This document shows, piece by piece, positions 32,413-41,321 of a DNA stretch of 64,000 bases (position 1 is its first letter; every line of letters begins with the position of its first letter). The notes under the pieces were generated by a model. The model had not been told where the DNA came from. It did no database searches and worked only from the letters and a program-made list of their open reading frames with translations. The position numbers and the translations under genes were made by a program. The stretch lies in the NCBI GenBank assembly GCA_963820035.1, contig CAWFYK010000007.1:124001-188000 (forward strand), read 5' to 3'. The stretch comes from JAWWPG01 sp963820035 (GTDB lineage: Bacteria; Actinomycetota; Actinomycetes; Propionibacteriales; Nocardioidaceae).

Positions 32413-34892
32413 GCCTGGCCTCCTGTCGAGCCACCGTGCGACGAGCCGTCGCTGACCTCGGCGTTGTGGGACGGCACGTCGTTGTCTTCGAAAGAGACGT
32501 CGCGTGGGGTCGCGTCGCCGGCGGACGCGCGCTGGATCGCCGTCCACACGCGATGCGGGGAGCAGGGCATCTGGATGTCGTTGATGCCGAAGTGGCGAAC
32601 CGCATCCACCACCGCGTTGACCACCGCAGGCGTTGAGGCGATGGTGCCTGCCTCGCCAACGCCCTTGACGCCCAGCAGGTTCGACGTCGAAGGCGACTCC
32701 GTGCGGTCCGTGGTGAACGCCGGTACGTCGGCTGCGCTCGGCACCAGGTAGTCGACGAACGAACCCGTCACGAGGGTGCCCGACTCGTCATACACCGCCT
32801 CCTCCCACAACGCCTGGGCGATGCCCTGCGCGAGACCGCCGTGGACCTGGCCTTCGACGATCAGCGGGTTGATCACCTTGCCGATGTCGTCGACGCAGAC
32901 ATAGCTGCGGATACGCACCTCACCGGTCTCCGTGTCGACCTCCGTCGCACACAGGTGGGTGCCGTGCGGGAAGGAGAAGTTGGTGGGGTCGTAGGTCGCG
33001 TCGGAGTCGAGCGACGGCTCCACACCGTCGGGCAGGTTGTGGGCAGCGAAGACGGCAAGGGCGATCTCGGTCAGCGCGAGACTGCTGTCGGTCCCGCGCA
33101 CGGTGAACTTCCCGCCCGCGAACTCCAGGTCGTCGGCGCTCGCCTCGAGCAGGTGGGCCGCGATCGGCTTGGCCTTCTCGATGACCTTGTCGGCGGCCGC
33201 GACGACGGCCATCCCGCCCACCGCGAGCGAGCGGGACCCGTAGGTGTCCATGCCCTTCGGGGATACGGACGTGTCGCCGTGCAGCACCTCGATGTCGTCG
33301 AACGGGATGCCCAGCCGGTCGGACACGATCTGGCTCCAGGCAGTCTCATGCCCTTGGCCGTGGGCGCTCGACCCCGTGACGACCTCGACCTTGCCGCTCG
33401 GGAGCATGCGCACCGACGCGTTCTCCCAGCCGCCCGCACCGTAGTCGAGCGACCCGAGGACCCGCGACGGCGCGAGCCCGCACATCTCGGTGAACGTCGA
33501 GATCCCGATGCCGAGCTGGACCGGGTCGCCGTTCGCGCGGCGCTCCTGCTGCTCGGCGCGGAGGGCGTCGTAGCCGAAGAGCTCTCGGGCCCTCGCCGTG
33601 GCCGCCTCGTAGTTGCCGGAGTCGTATTCCAGGCCGCACACCGTCGTGAACGGGAACTCCTCGTGCTTGATCCAGTTCTTCTCGCGGATCTCCATGGGGT
33701 CGACGCCGATCTCGACGGCGAGCTCGTCCATCAGCCGCTCGATGGCGTAGGTCGCCTCCGGGCGTCCGGCGCCCCGGTAGGCGTCCGTCCAGTTCTTGTT
33801 GGTGAACACGTTGGTGCAGGTGAACCGGTAGGCCGGGAACTTGTAGATCGCGTTGAACATGAATGCGCCAAGGATCGGCACACCGGGCGTGACCAGCCCG
33901 AGGTAGGCGCCCATGTCGGCCAACAGGTCGACCTTGAGCCCGGTGACCGTGCCGTCCTTGCGCGCCGACAAGGTGAGCCGCTGGAGCTGGTCGCGACCGT
34001 GGTGGGCGGCCATCAGGGACTCACTGCGGGTCTCGGTGTACTTGCAGGGCTTGCCGAGGCGGCGTCCCACGACGAGGGTGATGACCTCCTCCGGCGTGAC
34101 CTGCAGTTTGCCGCCGAAGCCGCCACCGACGTCGGGAGCGACAACTCGGAGCTTCGACTCAGAGACGCCGGTCGTCAGGGCGAGCATCAGGCGCAGGATG
34201 TGTGGCACCTGGGTGGCCGACCACATGGTGATCTGCTCGCTCGTCGGGTCGACGACTACGGAGCGTGGCTCCATGAACGCGGGGATCAGCCGCTGCTGGC
34301 GGTAGGTGCGCTCGATGACGACGTCGCTGTCGGCGATCGCCGCGTCGACGTCGGTCCCGGTGCCTGCCTCCGCCGAGTCGAAGACCCAGGTCGCGGACAC
34401 GTTGGTCCCCAGATCGGGGTGGCTGAGCACCGTGTCCTCGGCAGCCTCGGCCAGGTCCAGTACGACGGGCAGCTCGTCGTAGTCGACATCGACCAGCTCC
34501 ATGGCGTCCCGGGCCTCCACGGCCGAACGAGCCACCACGCAGGCCACGATCTCGCCGGCGAAGTTGACCGACGTGACCGCCATGGCCGGGTGCGGCGGAG
34601 CCTTCTGGTCCGGTTTGATCGGCCAGGCACAGGGCAGGGTGGCGCCCTGCTCGTCGGCCAGGTCGGCGCCGGTGTAGACGGCGATGACTCCAGGGCTGTC
34701 CTTGGCCGCGCTGGTGTCGATCGACGAGATCGTGGCGTGGGCTATCGGGCTGCGCACCATGGCCAGGTGGAGCATGCCTGGCAGCTTGATGTTGTCGGTC
34801 CAGCGGGTCCGCCCGGTGATCAGTCGGCGGTCCTCCTTGCGGCGACGCGGGGCACCGATCTCGGGCGAGCGACGCTCTTCGGTGACGGTCAT
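32409..34892 (-). CDS. coxL: CO-dehydrogenase-type molybdenum subunit, form II loop
   Basis: This 827-residue large subunit holds the molybdenum-molybdopterin cytosine dinucleotide centre. Key motifs are RVVAPDVGGGFGGK near 250, the active-site loop DAYRGAGRPE near 370 and the catalytic glutamate in GVKGVGEAGTIAST near 765. The loop AYRGAGR is the mark of form II enzymes. Proven form I CO dehydrogenases have AYxCSFR with the copper-binding cysteine, so CO oxidation is not certain and another substrate is possible. Overlaps with coxS and coxM (ATGA both) show strict co-translation. ATG at 34892 gives the family-typical N-terminus GAPRRRKEDRRLITGRTRW. Confidence 0.93.
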   Translation of the reverse strand: MTVTEERRSPEIGAPRRRKEDRRLITGRTRWTDNIKLPGMLHLAMVRSPIAHATISSIDTSAAKDSPGVIAVYTGADLADEQGATLPCAWPIKPDQKAPPHPAMAVTSVNFAGEIVACVVARSAVEARDAMELVDVDYDELPVVLDLAEAAEDTVLSHPDLGTNVSATWVFDSAEAGTGTDVDAAIADSDVVIERTYRQQRLIPAFMEPRSVVVDPTSEQITMWSATQVPHILRLMLALTTGVSESKLRVVAPDVGGGFGGKLQVTPEEVITLVVGRRLGKPCKYTETRSESLMAAHHGRDQLQRLTLSARKDGTVTGLKVDLLADMGAYLGLVTPGVPILGAFMFNAIYKFPAYRFTCTNVFTNKNWTDAYRGAGRPEATYAIERLMDELAVEIGVDPMEIREKNWIKHEEFPFTTVCGLEYDSGNYEAATARARELFGYDALRAEQQERRANGDPVQLGIGISTFTEMCGLAPSRVLGSLDYGAGGWENASVRMLPSGKVEVVTGSSAHGQGHETAWSQIVSDRLGIPFDDIEVLHGDTSVSPKGMDTYGSRSLAVGGMAVVAAADKVIEKAKPIAAHLLEASADDLEFAGGKFTVRGTDSSLALTEIALAVFAAHNLPDGVEPSLDSDATYDPTNFSFPHGTHLCATEVDTETGEVRIRSYVCVDDIGKVINPLIVEGQVHGGLAQGIAQALWEEAVYDESGTLVTGSFVDYLVPSAADVPAFTTDRTESPSTSNLLGVKGVGEAGTIASTPAVVNAVVDAVRHFGINDIQMPCSPHRVWTAIQRASAGDATPRDVSFEDNDVPSHNAEVSDGSSHGGSTGGQA

Positions 34893-35356
34893 GACGTCGC
34901 CCCTTCCGCTGCGCTCATGACCGCTTTGACGATGTTCTGGTAGCCGGTGCATCGGCAGAGGTTGCCCTCCAGCCCGTTGCGGACCTCGTCCTCGGTCGGA
35001 TGCGGGTTGTTGTTGAGCACGTCGATGCTCTGCATGATCATGCCCGGGGTGCAGTAGCCGCACTGGAGGGCGTGGCTCTCGTGGAAGGCCTCCTGCATCG
35101 GATGCAGGGTCCCGTTGGTGGCCAGCCCTTCGATCGTGGTGACGTCGTGACCGTCCGCCTGGACTGCCAGCACCGTGCACGACTTCACGCTCGTGCCGTC
35201 GAGGTGCACCGTGCAAGCGCCGCAGTTGCTCGTGTCGCACCCGACGACCGTGCCGGTCTTGCCGACCTGCTCCCGCAAGTAGTGGACGAGGAGCGTCCGT
35301 GGCTCCACCTCGTCCGCGTAGGTCACCCCGTCGACCGTCACGCTGATGCGCGTCAT
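34889..35356 (-). CDS. coxS: CO-dehydrogenase-type [2Fe-2S] subunit
   Basis: This 155-residue small subunit carries two [2Fe-2S] clusters. The plant-type cluster ligands are in GCDTSNCGACTVHLDG (about 40-55) and the following SCTVLA. The second cluster is in CGYCTPGMIM (about 99-108) and CRCTGYQNIV near 135. It heads the coxSLMG unit. The ATG at 35356 has GAGAGG about eight bases upstream; a longer frame to 35401 is not needed. Confidence 0.94.
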   Translation of the reverse strand: MTRISVTVDGVTYADEVEPRTLLVHYLREQVGKTGTVVGCDTSNCGACTVHLDGTSVKSCTVLAVQADGHDVTTIEGLATNGTLHPMQEAFHESHALQCGYCTPGMIMQSIDVLNNNPHPTEDEVRNGLEGNLCRCTGYQNIVKAVMSAAEGATS

Positions 35357-35645
35357 ATCCCACCCTCTCACCGCAGTAACGAAGGACCGCCGACCACGCA
35401 ACGTGTCCCCCGGTCACCGTGGTCTGGGGTCCACCCAACATCGCGAGAACCGTTTCCACAAGCGAATGGTCAGATTGCGTTCGCTGTCTGTCCTGCTTCT
35501 GTGGAATCCTGCCTTCTCTTGCGAATCTTGCCTGTCCGCGTTCGCGGTGACAAGCGCGCGCAGCAGGCCCGCATTCACGGAATGGTGCTGCGGAGGGACA
35601 GCAGACCGATAACCGACTGGCGGGCCAACCGGTCCGCCCACCGCA
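35357..35645. other. Promoter region of the coxSLMG unit
   Basis: No gene is seen in this stretch between the methyltransferase stop and coxS. It is clearly less GC-rich than its surroundings around 35435-35530 and contains TTGCGTTCG and CTTGCGAATC words, but no convincing promoter pair or operator could be fixed. Confidence 0.4.
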
Positions 35646-36383
35646 TCAGGCCGGCTTGCCGAGCGTGAGGTAGGCGAAGCCGAGCACCGGCCGCCACCCT
35701 CGGAGGTACTCCGTGCGGTGCACGTCCGCCCGCTCTCTCACCGTGGCGGCTTCGGTGCTGTCGCCGTGGAGCAGGAGCCACTCCTCCCAGTCGGCGAGAT
35801 AGCCGAACTCGAACTCCTCCCATTCGCGACGAGACGCGGTCCGAAGGTCGAGGGGCCGAAAGCCGGCGGCCAGAGCGACGTCGACGAGATCCGCCAGCGA
35901 GGTGAGCGACGACGGCGCGTAGCCGACCGCCGCCGCCTGCTCCTCCGTCGGTGGAGACTCCCAGAACCCGGTGCCGAGCAGCAGCCTGCCCCCGGGACTC
36001 AGCATCGAGTGCAGATCGGCGAGCGCGGCCTGCTGGGTCCCGAAGATGTGGTCGGAGCCGACACAGATGACGACGTCGGGTAGTCCGGCGTCGAACGTCG
36101 GCATCGCCGTCACGAAGCGGACCCGGCCGGCGACTCCGGCAGCGGCGGCGTTCCGGCGTCCACGCTCGAGCCCCAGCTCGTCCTCGTCGACGCCGAGTCC
36201 CTGCGTCTCGGGCGACGCCTTCAGGAGCCGAAGGAGGAGCTCACCCCACCCGCAGCCGACGTCGACGACGGACTTCGGGGAGACGCGAGCCAGCCGGCCG
36301 GCCAGGGAGTCGGCGAGCCCGCCCGACATGGGCGCGTTGAAGTCGAGGTGCTCGTAATGGCCAATCGGAGGGGTGCCAGTCAT
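35646..36383 (-). CDS. SAM-dependent methyltransferase
   Basis: This 245-residue class I methyltransferase has motif I SVVDVGCGWGELLLRLL (about 38-54), the acidic end of strand beta-2 in LGVDEDELGLERG, and motif IV PDVVICVGSDHIFG. The C-terminal half is rich in aromatic residues (EFEFGYLADWEEWLLLHGDS). The substrate is unknown. It splits the cox cluster: accessory genes lie upstream and the catalytic subunits downstream. It is preceded by TACGGT six bases before its ATG, so it is probably transcribed on its own and leaderless. Confidence 0.85.
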   Translation of the reverse strand: MTGTPPIGHYEHLDFNAPMSGGLADSLAGRLARVSPKSVVDVGCGWGELLLRLLKASPETQGLGVDEDELGLERGRRNAAAAGVAGRVRFVTAMPTFDAGLPDVVICVGSDHIFGTQQAALADLHSMLSPGGRLLLGTGFWESPPTEEQAAAVGYAPSSLTSLADLVDVALAAGFRPLDLRTASRREWEEFEFGYLADWEEWLLLHGDSTEAATVRERADVHRTEYLRGWRPVLGFAYLTLGKPA

Positions 36384-36389
36384 CGGCCG

Positions 36390-36395
36390 ACCGTA
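36390..36395 (-). promoter_or_regulatory. -10 box (TACGGT) of the methyltransferase gene, leaderless layout
   Basis: TACGGT, six bases, then the ATG at 36383. No Shine-Dalgarno sequence. Confidence 0.45.
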
Positions 36396-36443
36396 GGCAG
36401 TCCTTGCCTGGCCCGACAACCCGTTTACCCTCGACGCGGGCCG

Positions 36444-36508
36444 CGGATCGCCGTACCGGAAGCCTCGGATGTCGCGGCGAAAGCCTCGGACGGTGCGACG
36501 AAAGGTCT
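36444..36508. repeat. Degenerate 22-bp repeat units
   Basis: Three units of 22, 21 and 22 bases: CGGATCGCCGTACCGGAAGC(CT), CGGATGTCGCGGCGAAAGC(CT) and CGGACGGTGCGACGAAAGG(TCT). They follow the pattern of the units at 16429-16614 (CGGATSGTGGTGCCGRAACT). They lie between two minus-strand genes, just past the stop of the XdhC gene. Confidence 0.6.
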
Positions 36509-36514
36509 CGGCGG

Positions 36515-37672
36515 TCAGGATGGGGTGGGGCGGGGATCTCGGGTGGCGTGATGCACCGGGCCGTCGAGGGCGGCGAGCCGTTCGCCACGGCCGCCCCAGC
36601 GGAGCGCGATGATCTCGGCCGCGATGCTCACCGCGGTCTCCTCGGGAGTCCGGGCTCCCAGGTCGAGCCCGATCGGACTCGAGAGCCGGCTGAGCTCGGC
36701 CTCCGTGACCCCCGCCTCGAGAAGCTGCTTGGCTCGTTCGTCGTGGGTACGACGCGAGCCCATCGCCCCGACGTAGGCCACGGCCGGCAGCCGCAGTGCG
36801 ATCTCGAGCAGGGGCACGTCGAACTTCGGGTCATGAGTGAGCACGCAGATGACGGTGCGTTGGTCGACCCGGCCGGCCTCGGACTCCTCGGCCAGGTATC
36901 TGTGCGGCCACTTCACGACGACCTCGTCCGCGTCCGGGAAGCGCGACACCGTCGCGAAAACAGGTCGAGCGTCGCACACCGTCACGTGGTAGCCGAGGAA
37001 CGACCCGACGCGGGCGACCGCGGCGGCGAAGTCGATCGCGCCGAAGACGAGCATCCGGGGCTTGGGCGCGTAAGAGGTGACGAACACCGCCATTCCCTCA
37101 CCCCGACGCTGTCCGTCGGGACCGTAGTGCAACGTCTCGTTGCGTCCGGCGGCGAGCAGACCACGGGCGTCGGCAGCGACCGCGGCGTCGGCCCGAGCCG
37201 ATCCGACGGTGCCTTCGATCGCGTGCGGATGGTCCTCCGGCCGGATCACGAGGCGACGTCCGACCAGGGCGGCATCCGGATGGTCGACGACGGTTGCCAC
37301 GGCGACCGGCTGACCCGACTCGATGTCGGCCGCGATCTGCCCGAGCTGGGGGAACGACTGCTGGTCGACCACCTGCACGAAGACGTCGATGATGCCCCCG
37401 CACGTGAGACCGACGGCGAACGCGGTCTCGTCGCTCACGCCGTAGCGCTCGAGCACGGGGACTCGGTCGCCCAGCACCCGTTCGGACAGCTCGTAGACGG
37501 CCCCTTCGACGCACCCGCCCGAGACGGACCCGACCGCCTCACCTCCCGGTCCCACCAGCATCGAGGCGCCGGGAGAGCGTGGTGCGGACTGGAACGTCGC
37601 GACGACGGTGCCGACGGCGACCGACTCACCGGCGTCCCACCATTCGAGGAGTCGGGGAAGCACCTCACGCAT
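36515..37672 (-). CDS. XdhC/CoxI-family molybdenum-enzyme maturation factor
   Basis: This 385-residue protein is of the XdhC family, which inserts the sulfurated molybdenum cofactor into xanthine- and CO-dehydrogenase-type enzymes. The N-terminal XdhC/CoxI domain contains SAPRSPGASMLVGPGGEAVGSVSGGCVEGAV (about 30-60) and LTCGGIIDVFVQ (about 88-99). The C-terminal Rossmann-like domain has RMLVFGAIDFAAAVARVGSFLGYHVTVCDARPVFA (about 207-241) and YVGAMGSRRTHDERAKQL. It overlaps coxE by eight bases. Its place beside coxD and coxE ties it to the CoxSLM enzyme. Confidence 0.88.
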   Translation of the reverse strand: MREVLPRLLEWWDAGESVAVGTVVATFQSAPRSPGASMLVGPGGEAVGSVSGGCVEGAVYELSERVLGDRVPVLERYGVSDETAFAVGLTCGGIIDVFVQVVDQQSFPQLGQIAADIESGQPVAVATVVDHPDAALVGRRLVIRPEDHPHAIEGTVGSARADAAVAADARGLLAAGRNETLHYGPDGQRRGEGMAVFVTSYAPKPRMLVFGAIDFAAAVARVGSFLGYHVTVCDARPVFATVSRFPDADEVVVKWPHRYLAEESEAGRVDQRTVICVLTHDPKFDVPLLEIALRLPAVAYVGAMGSRRTHDERAKQLLEAGVTEAELSRLSSPIGLDLGARTPEETAVSIAAEIIALRWGGRGERLAALDGPVHHATRDPRPTPS

Positions 37673-38867
37673 CGGCGACCACCTTCAGGACATCCTCGAA
37701 TGCGGCCATGCTGTGACCCGCGACGAAGTCGTCGACGTAGGGAAGGGCGGCCACGATTCCCGACTGGACCGGCGCATACCCGGGTTTGCCCTGGTGCGGG
37801 TTGGACCACACCACCCGGTGGGCCAGCCGTTGCAGCCGACGCATCTGTTCGGCGAGCTCGTGCGCGTCACCGCGCTCCCAGCCGTCGCTCATCACGACGA
37901 TGACCGCTCCGCGGGCGAGTCCGCGCTGGCCCCACCTGTCCAGAAAGGCGTGCAGCGAGTCGCCGAGCCGGGTCCCGCCCGACCAGTCGGGCACCGTCTG
38001 CCCGGCGGCCTGCAGCGCCGCCTCCCCGTCGCGAAGCCGCATCGCCCGGGTCACGCGGGTCAGCCGGGTGCCGATCGTGAAGACCTCGGTGCGGCTGCGG
38101 TTGGCCGAGGTCACCACATGGGCGAGCCTGAGCAGGCTGTCGGCATAGGGCCCCATCGAGCCGGACACGTCGATCAGCAGCACGATCCGGCGTGGTCTCG
38201 TCGAGCGCTCGCGATGCCGCAGCCGCGACGGCTCCCCCACATTCCGGAGCTCGGCACGAAGAGTACGGCGGGCGTCGATCTCGCCGCGCCTCGACGGGCG
38301 CCGGCGGGCCGACGTACGCATCGGCGGCCGTGGCCGAAGACTGCCGAAAAGCGCCGCGAGAGCGGCACGTTCGCCCGGGCTGAGCTCGGCGATGTCGCGG
38401 CGGCGCAGGACCTCGACGGCGCTCGCCGCCGCTCGGACGGTCAACGCCTCGTCGTCCGGCCCGTCACCCGACTCCCCGTCGTCGCCCAGCGGTGCCTGCG
38501 ACTGACGACGCTGGGTGTCTCGCGAAGCGCTGGGCTGAAGCCCCTGCCCACCGAACCATGCGGCGTAGACCTGGTCGTAGCGGTCGAGGTCGTCGAGACA
38601 GCTGCACAGCGTGGACCGGCCCGACCAGAAGACGCCCGCCATGTCGCCCGCCCCCACAACCGCGCAGGCAGCCAGGAACGCGCTGGTCCGATCGGTCGTC
38701 ACGGGGACGCCGGCCGCCCGGAGGGCAACCGCGAACGCAGCCAGGATCTCGGCTGCGTCGTGCTCGCCCTGTGCTCCCGGCCCGACCGGACCAAGCGGAG
38801 CAACGGGATCGACCGCATCATCGGGATCCACCGGATCCACCAGCCCGGCAGCGGTATCGGCACTCAT
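37665..38867 (-). CDS. coxE: VWA-domain protein, CoxE-like
   Basis: This 400-residue protein has a von Willebrand A domain in its C-terminal half, with the metal-site motif LLIDVSGSMGPYADSLLRLA near 228 and further sites in WSGGTRLGDSLHAF and IVVMSDGWERGDAHEL. CoxE works with the AAA+ ATPase CoxD in building the unusual active site of CO dehydrogenase. The first 30 residues are low-complexity (DPVDPDDAVDPVAPLGPVGPG), so the true start may lie further in, near AEILAAFAVALRAAGVPV. Its ATG overlaps the coxD stop (ATGA). Confidence 0.87.
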   Translation of the reverse strand: MSADTAAGLVDPVDPDDAVDPVAPLGPVGPGAQGEHDAAEILAAFAVALRAAGVPVTTDRTSAFLAACAVVGAGDMAGVFWSGRSTLCSCLDDLDRYDQVYAAWFGGQGLQPSASRDTQRRQSQAPLGDDGESGDGPDDEALTVRAAASAVEVLRRRDIAELSPGERAALAALFGSLRPRPPMRTSARRRPSRRGEIDARRTLRAELRNVGEPSRLRHRERSTRPRRIVLLIDVSGSMGPYADSLLRLAHVVTSANRSRTEVFTIGTRLTRVTRAMRLRDGEAALQAAGQTVPDWSGGTRLGDSLHAFLDRWGQRGLARGAVIVVMSDGWERGDAHELAEQMRRLQRLAHRVVWSNPHQGKPGYAPVQSGIVAALPYVDDFVAGHSMAAFEDVLKVVADA

Positions 38868-39748
38868 GGCAGCAGGATCGCATCGAGGGACGCGCGGACC
38901 CGGTCGGCGTCCTCGCGGTACTTCACGACCGCGCCGAGGGTCACGGCCGCCGACTCGAGGTCGAGCTGGCTGGCGCCCAGGGCAACCAGCGCCTGAGCCC
39001 AGTCGAGCGTCTCGGCGACACCGGGGGGCTTGACCAGGTCGTTGCGCGCGCGCAACCGCGCAGTTGCCGTCGCCACCTGCTCCGCAAGCATCGGCGGCAC
39101 GTCGGGCAGCCGTCGCCGGACGATCTCGATCTCTCGGGCCAGTCCTGGATGCTCGACCCAGTGGTAGAGGCAGCGACGCTTGAGCGCATCGTGCACCTCA
39201 CGGGTCCGGTTGCTGGTGAGGACGACGATGGGTGGCGTCACGGCGGTGACCGTTCCGAGCTCAGGAATCGTCACCTGGTTGGTCGACAGCACCTCGAGCA
39301 GAAACGCTTCGAACTCGTCGTCGGCCCGGTCGATCTCGTCGATCAGCAGCACGACCGGCGCCTCACGCAGCGCGCGGAGGATCGGCCTGGCGAGCAGGAA
39401 TCTCTCGTCGAACAGCGACTTCTCGACCTCCTGCTGGTCGATTCCGTCGGCCCCCCGGGTGGCCTCGACAGTGCGCAGGTGCAGGATCTGGCGAGCGAAG
39501 TCCCAGTCGTAGAGCGCCTGGCTCGCGTCGATGCCCTCGTGGCATTGAAGGCGGATCAGGTCGACGCCCAGCGACTCGGCCAGCGCCTCGGCCAACGCGG
39601 TCTTGCCGGTGCCGGGCTCACCCTCGAGCATCAGCGGGCGGTGCATCCGTAGCGCGAGGAACCCGATCGTGGCCAGCCCGTCGTCGGTCAGATAACCCGT
39701 CGCAGAGAGCTTGTCTGCGAGGTCGACCGGCGAGGACACGTCGTACAC
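38864..39748 (-). CDS. coxD: MoxR-type AAA+ ATPase, CoxD-like
   Basis: This 294-residue AAA+ ATPase has Walker A LEGEPGTGKTALAEALAESLG (about 42-62), Walker B VVLLIDEIDRADDEFEAFLLEVL (about 132-154) and sensor 1 VLTSNRTREVHDALKRRCLYHWVE. It is the partner of the VWA protein downstream, acting as a chaperone for the CoxL active site. The GTG at 39748 gives the normal family length; AATGCT lies six bases before it. The open frame continues to 39955, but no family sequence is found there. Confidence 0.88.
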   Translation of the reverse strand: MYDVSSPVDLADKLSATGYLTDDGLATIGFLALRMHRPLMLEGEPGTGKTALAEALAESLGVDLIRLQCHEGIDASQALYDWDFARQILHLRTVEATRGADGIDQQEVEKSLFDERFLLARPILRALREAPVVLLIDEIDRADDEFEAFLLEVLSTNQVTIPELGTVTAVTPPIVVLTSNRTREVHDALKRRCLYHWVEHPGLAREIEIVRRRLPDVPPMLAEQVATATARLRARNDLVKPPGVAETLDWAQALVALGASQLDLESAAVTLGAVVKYREDADRVRASLDAILLP

Positions 39749-39945
39749 CTGACCAGCATTGCCGATCCGCCGACATTCCCCAAGCGGTTCGCGCGGGTAC
39801 GACGGCTGCAGTCGTCCCTGCGAGCCAACCAGAGGAAACATGCCGTGAGGCTCTACGGCGCGGTCTCCATCTTCCCGACGTCGGCACAGGCGGGTCGTCG
39901 CGATGCCGTCGCGCAATAGGTTGGACGGTTCCTTCCACGCGTCGC

Positions 39946-39951
39946 TACCGT
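39946..39951 (+). promoter_or_regulatory. -10 box (TACCGT) of the methyltransferase gene, leaderless layout
   Basis: TACCGT, six bases, then ATG at 39958. No Shine-Dalgarno sequence. Confidence 0.45.
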
Positions 39952-39957
39952 CCACGG

Positions 39958-40695
39958 ATGCGACAGGCAGAGTTCAACGAGGCACGCCTCGTCACCGTCT
40001 ATGACGCGGCATGCCAGTGGTCGCGAGACGATGACTTCTTCCTCTCCGTCGTCAACGAGACACCGCGCGCTCGGGTGCTCGACCTCGGCTGCGGAACCGG
40101 CCGCCTCGCCGTGGCGATGTCCGCGGCCGGTCACGTCGTGACCGGCGTCGACCCCGCCCGCGCGTCGCTTGCCGCCGCTCGGCGGAAGCCGGGCGCCGAG
40201 ACGGTGACCTGGGTCGAAGGTACGTCGTCCGCCATCCCCAGCTCGGAGTTCGACGTCGCCGTCATGACCAGCCACGTGGCGCAGTTCCTCGTGGGCGACG
40301 ACGAGTGGGCAGCCACGCTCGCCGACCTGACCCGGGGACTCGTCGATGGCGGCCGGCTGACGTTCGACACGCGTGACCCGAACGCCCGGGGCTGGGAGCG
40401 GTGGAACCCCGCGGACTCGCACAAGGTGCTGACCCTTCCGGACGGCAGCCTCGTCGAGAACTGGACGGAGGTCACCGCCGTGGAGGACGGCACCGTCAGC
40501 TTCACCGGCCACAACCTTTTCGCGGACGGGCAGGACCTGCTGAGCACCGCCACGCTGCGGTTTCGGAGCGAGGCGGAGGTCCGAGACTCCTTGGAGCACG
40601 CGGGCTTCACGATCGAGCACCTCTACGGCGGCTGGCAGCGAGAGCCGGTGGGGACCAGCAGCGACGGCGAGCTCATCGTCGTCGCGCGAGCATGA
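39958..40695 (+). CDS. Class I SAM-dependent methyltransferase
   Basis: This 245-residue methyltransferase has motif I RARVLDLGCGTGRLAVAMSAAGH (about 36-58), the strand beta-2 acidic residue in VVTGVDPARASLAAARRK, and motif post-I in FDVAVMTSHVAQFLVGDDE. The C-terminal part carries beta-strand insertions (GSLVENWTEVTAVEDGTVSFTGHNLF) seen in small-molecule methyltransferases. The substrate is unknown. It is divergent from coxD and ends 20 bp before the convergent cupin gene. Confidence 0.87.
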   Translation: MRQAEFNEARLVTVYDAACQWSRDDDFFLSVVNETPRARVLDLGCGTGRLAVAMSAAGHVVTGVDPARASLAAARRKPGAETVTWVEGTSSAIPSSEFDVAVMTSHVAQFLVGDDEWAATLADLTRGLVDGGRLTFDTRDPNARGWERWNPADSHKVLTLPDGSLVENWTEVTAVEDGTVSFTGHNLFADGQDLLSTATLRFRSEAEVRDSLEHAGFTIEHLYGGWQREPVGTSSDGELIVVARA

Positions 40696-40714
40696 CCGGC
40701 CCGGAAAGGGCCCC

Positions 40715-41101
40715 TTACTCCGACAGACGCTGACCTCTCGGATCGTCGACGTTCACCGTGGGGGCGCCTCCACCGGCGCGTGCGATGACTGCGACGGACG
40801 GTGCATCCGTCGGGTTGCTCTCACGGTGCACAGTGAATGCAGGGACGTGCACGAAGTCGCCTGCCTCCGCGTCGACGTAGCCGTCATAACCCTCGAACTC
40901 GAGGCGCAGCACCCCTGAAACGACGTAGAGGCTTGTCTCGTTGCGGTCATGGTGATGCCAACCGGACACCGCGCCAGGGCTGGTCTCGACGCGACCCGAC
41001 CAGAGCGACGCAAGCTCGAACGCCCGTGCCCGCGCCATTCCGGGCGTGGGGTCCGCGGGCACCAGGTCGGCGGCCTTGATCACTCGCACAGGTTCGGTCA
41101 C
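40715..41101 (-). CDS. Cupin-domain protein
   Basis: This 128-residue single-domain cupin shows both conserved metal motifs: GWHHHDRNETSLYVVSGVLRLEFEG (about 47-71) and GDFVHVPAFTVHRESNP (about 82-98). It may bind a metal and a small ligand; the activity is unknown. GTG at 41101 is chosen because CAGAAT lies six bases upstream and the protein then starts at the natural VTEPVRVIKAADLV. The longer frame to 41359 has no family support. Confidence 0.8.
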   Translation of the reverse strand: MTEPVRVIKAADLVPADPTPGMARARAFELASLWSGRVETSPGAVSGWHHHDRNETSLYVVSGVLRLEFEGYDGYVDAEAGDFVHVPAFTVHRESNPTDAPSVAVIARAGGGAPTVNVDDPRGQRLSE

Positions 41102-41107
41102 ACGTTG

Positions 41108-41113
41108 ATTCTG
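41108..41113 (-). promoter_or_regulatory. -10 box (CAGAAT) of the cupin gene, leaderless layout
   Basis: CAGAAT, six bases, then the GTG at 41101. Confidence 0.4.
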
Positions 41114-41321
41114 CCAGCCGCACGCGTCGTTGGAGCAGCTACGACGCCGACCGGGCCGCGCCGACCGCCCCGGGAAGGCCGCCGCCTTCGATCCTGATCT
41201 GCATGCTCCTCGTCTCACCGTGCCTGCGAAACGGGTGCAGGATGGTCCGACGTAAACGCGACAGCGACCCGGGCCGGAGTACCGAATGTCGGCATCGAGT
41301 CGCGGCACGAGAGGACGCACC

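Noticed and set aside
32841..34943. 700-codon open frame opposite coxL
   Set aside because: No domain is visible and coxL is unmistakable on the other strand.
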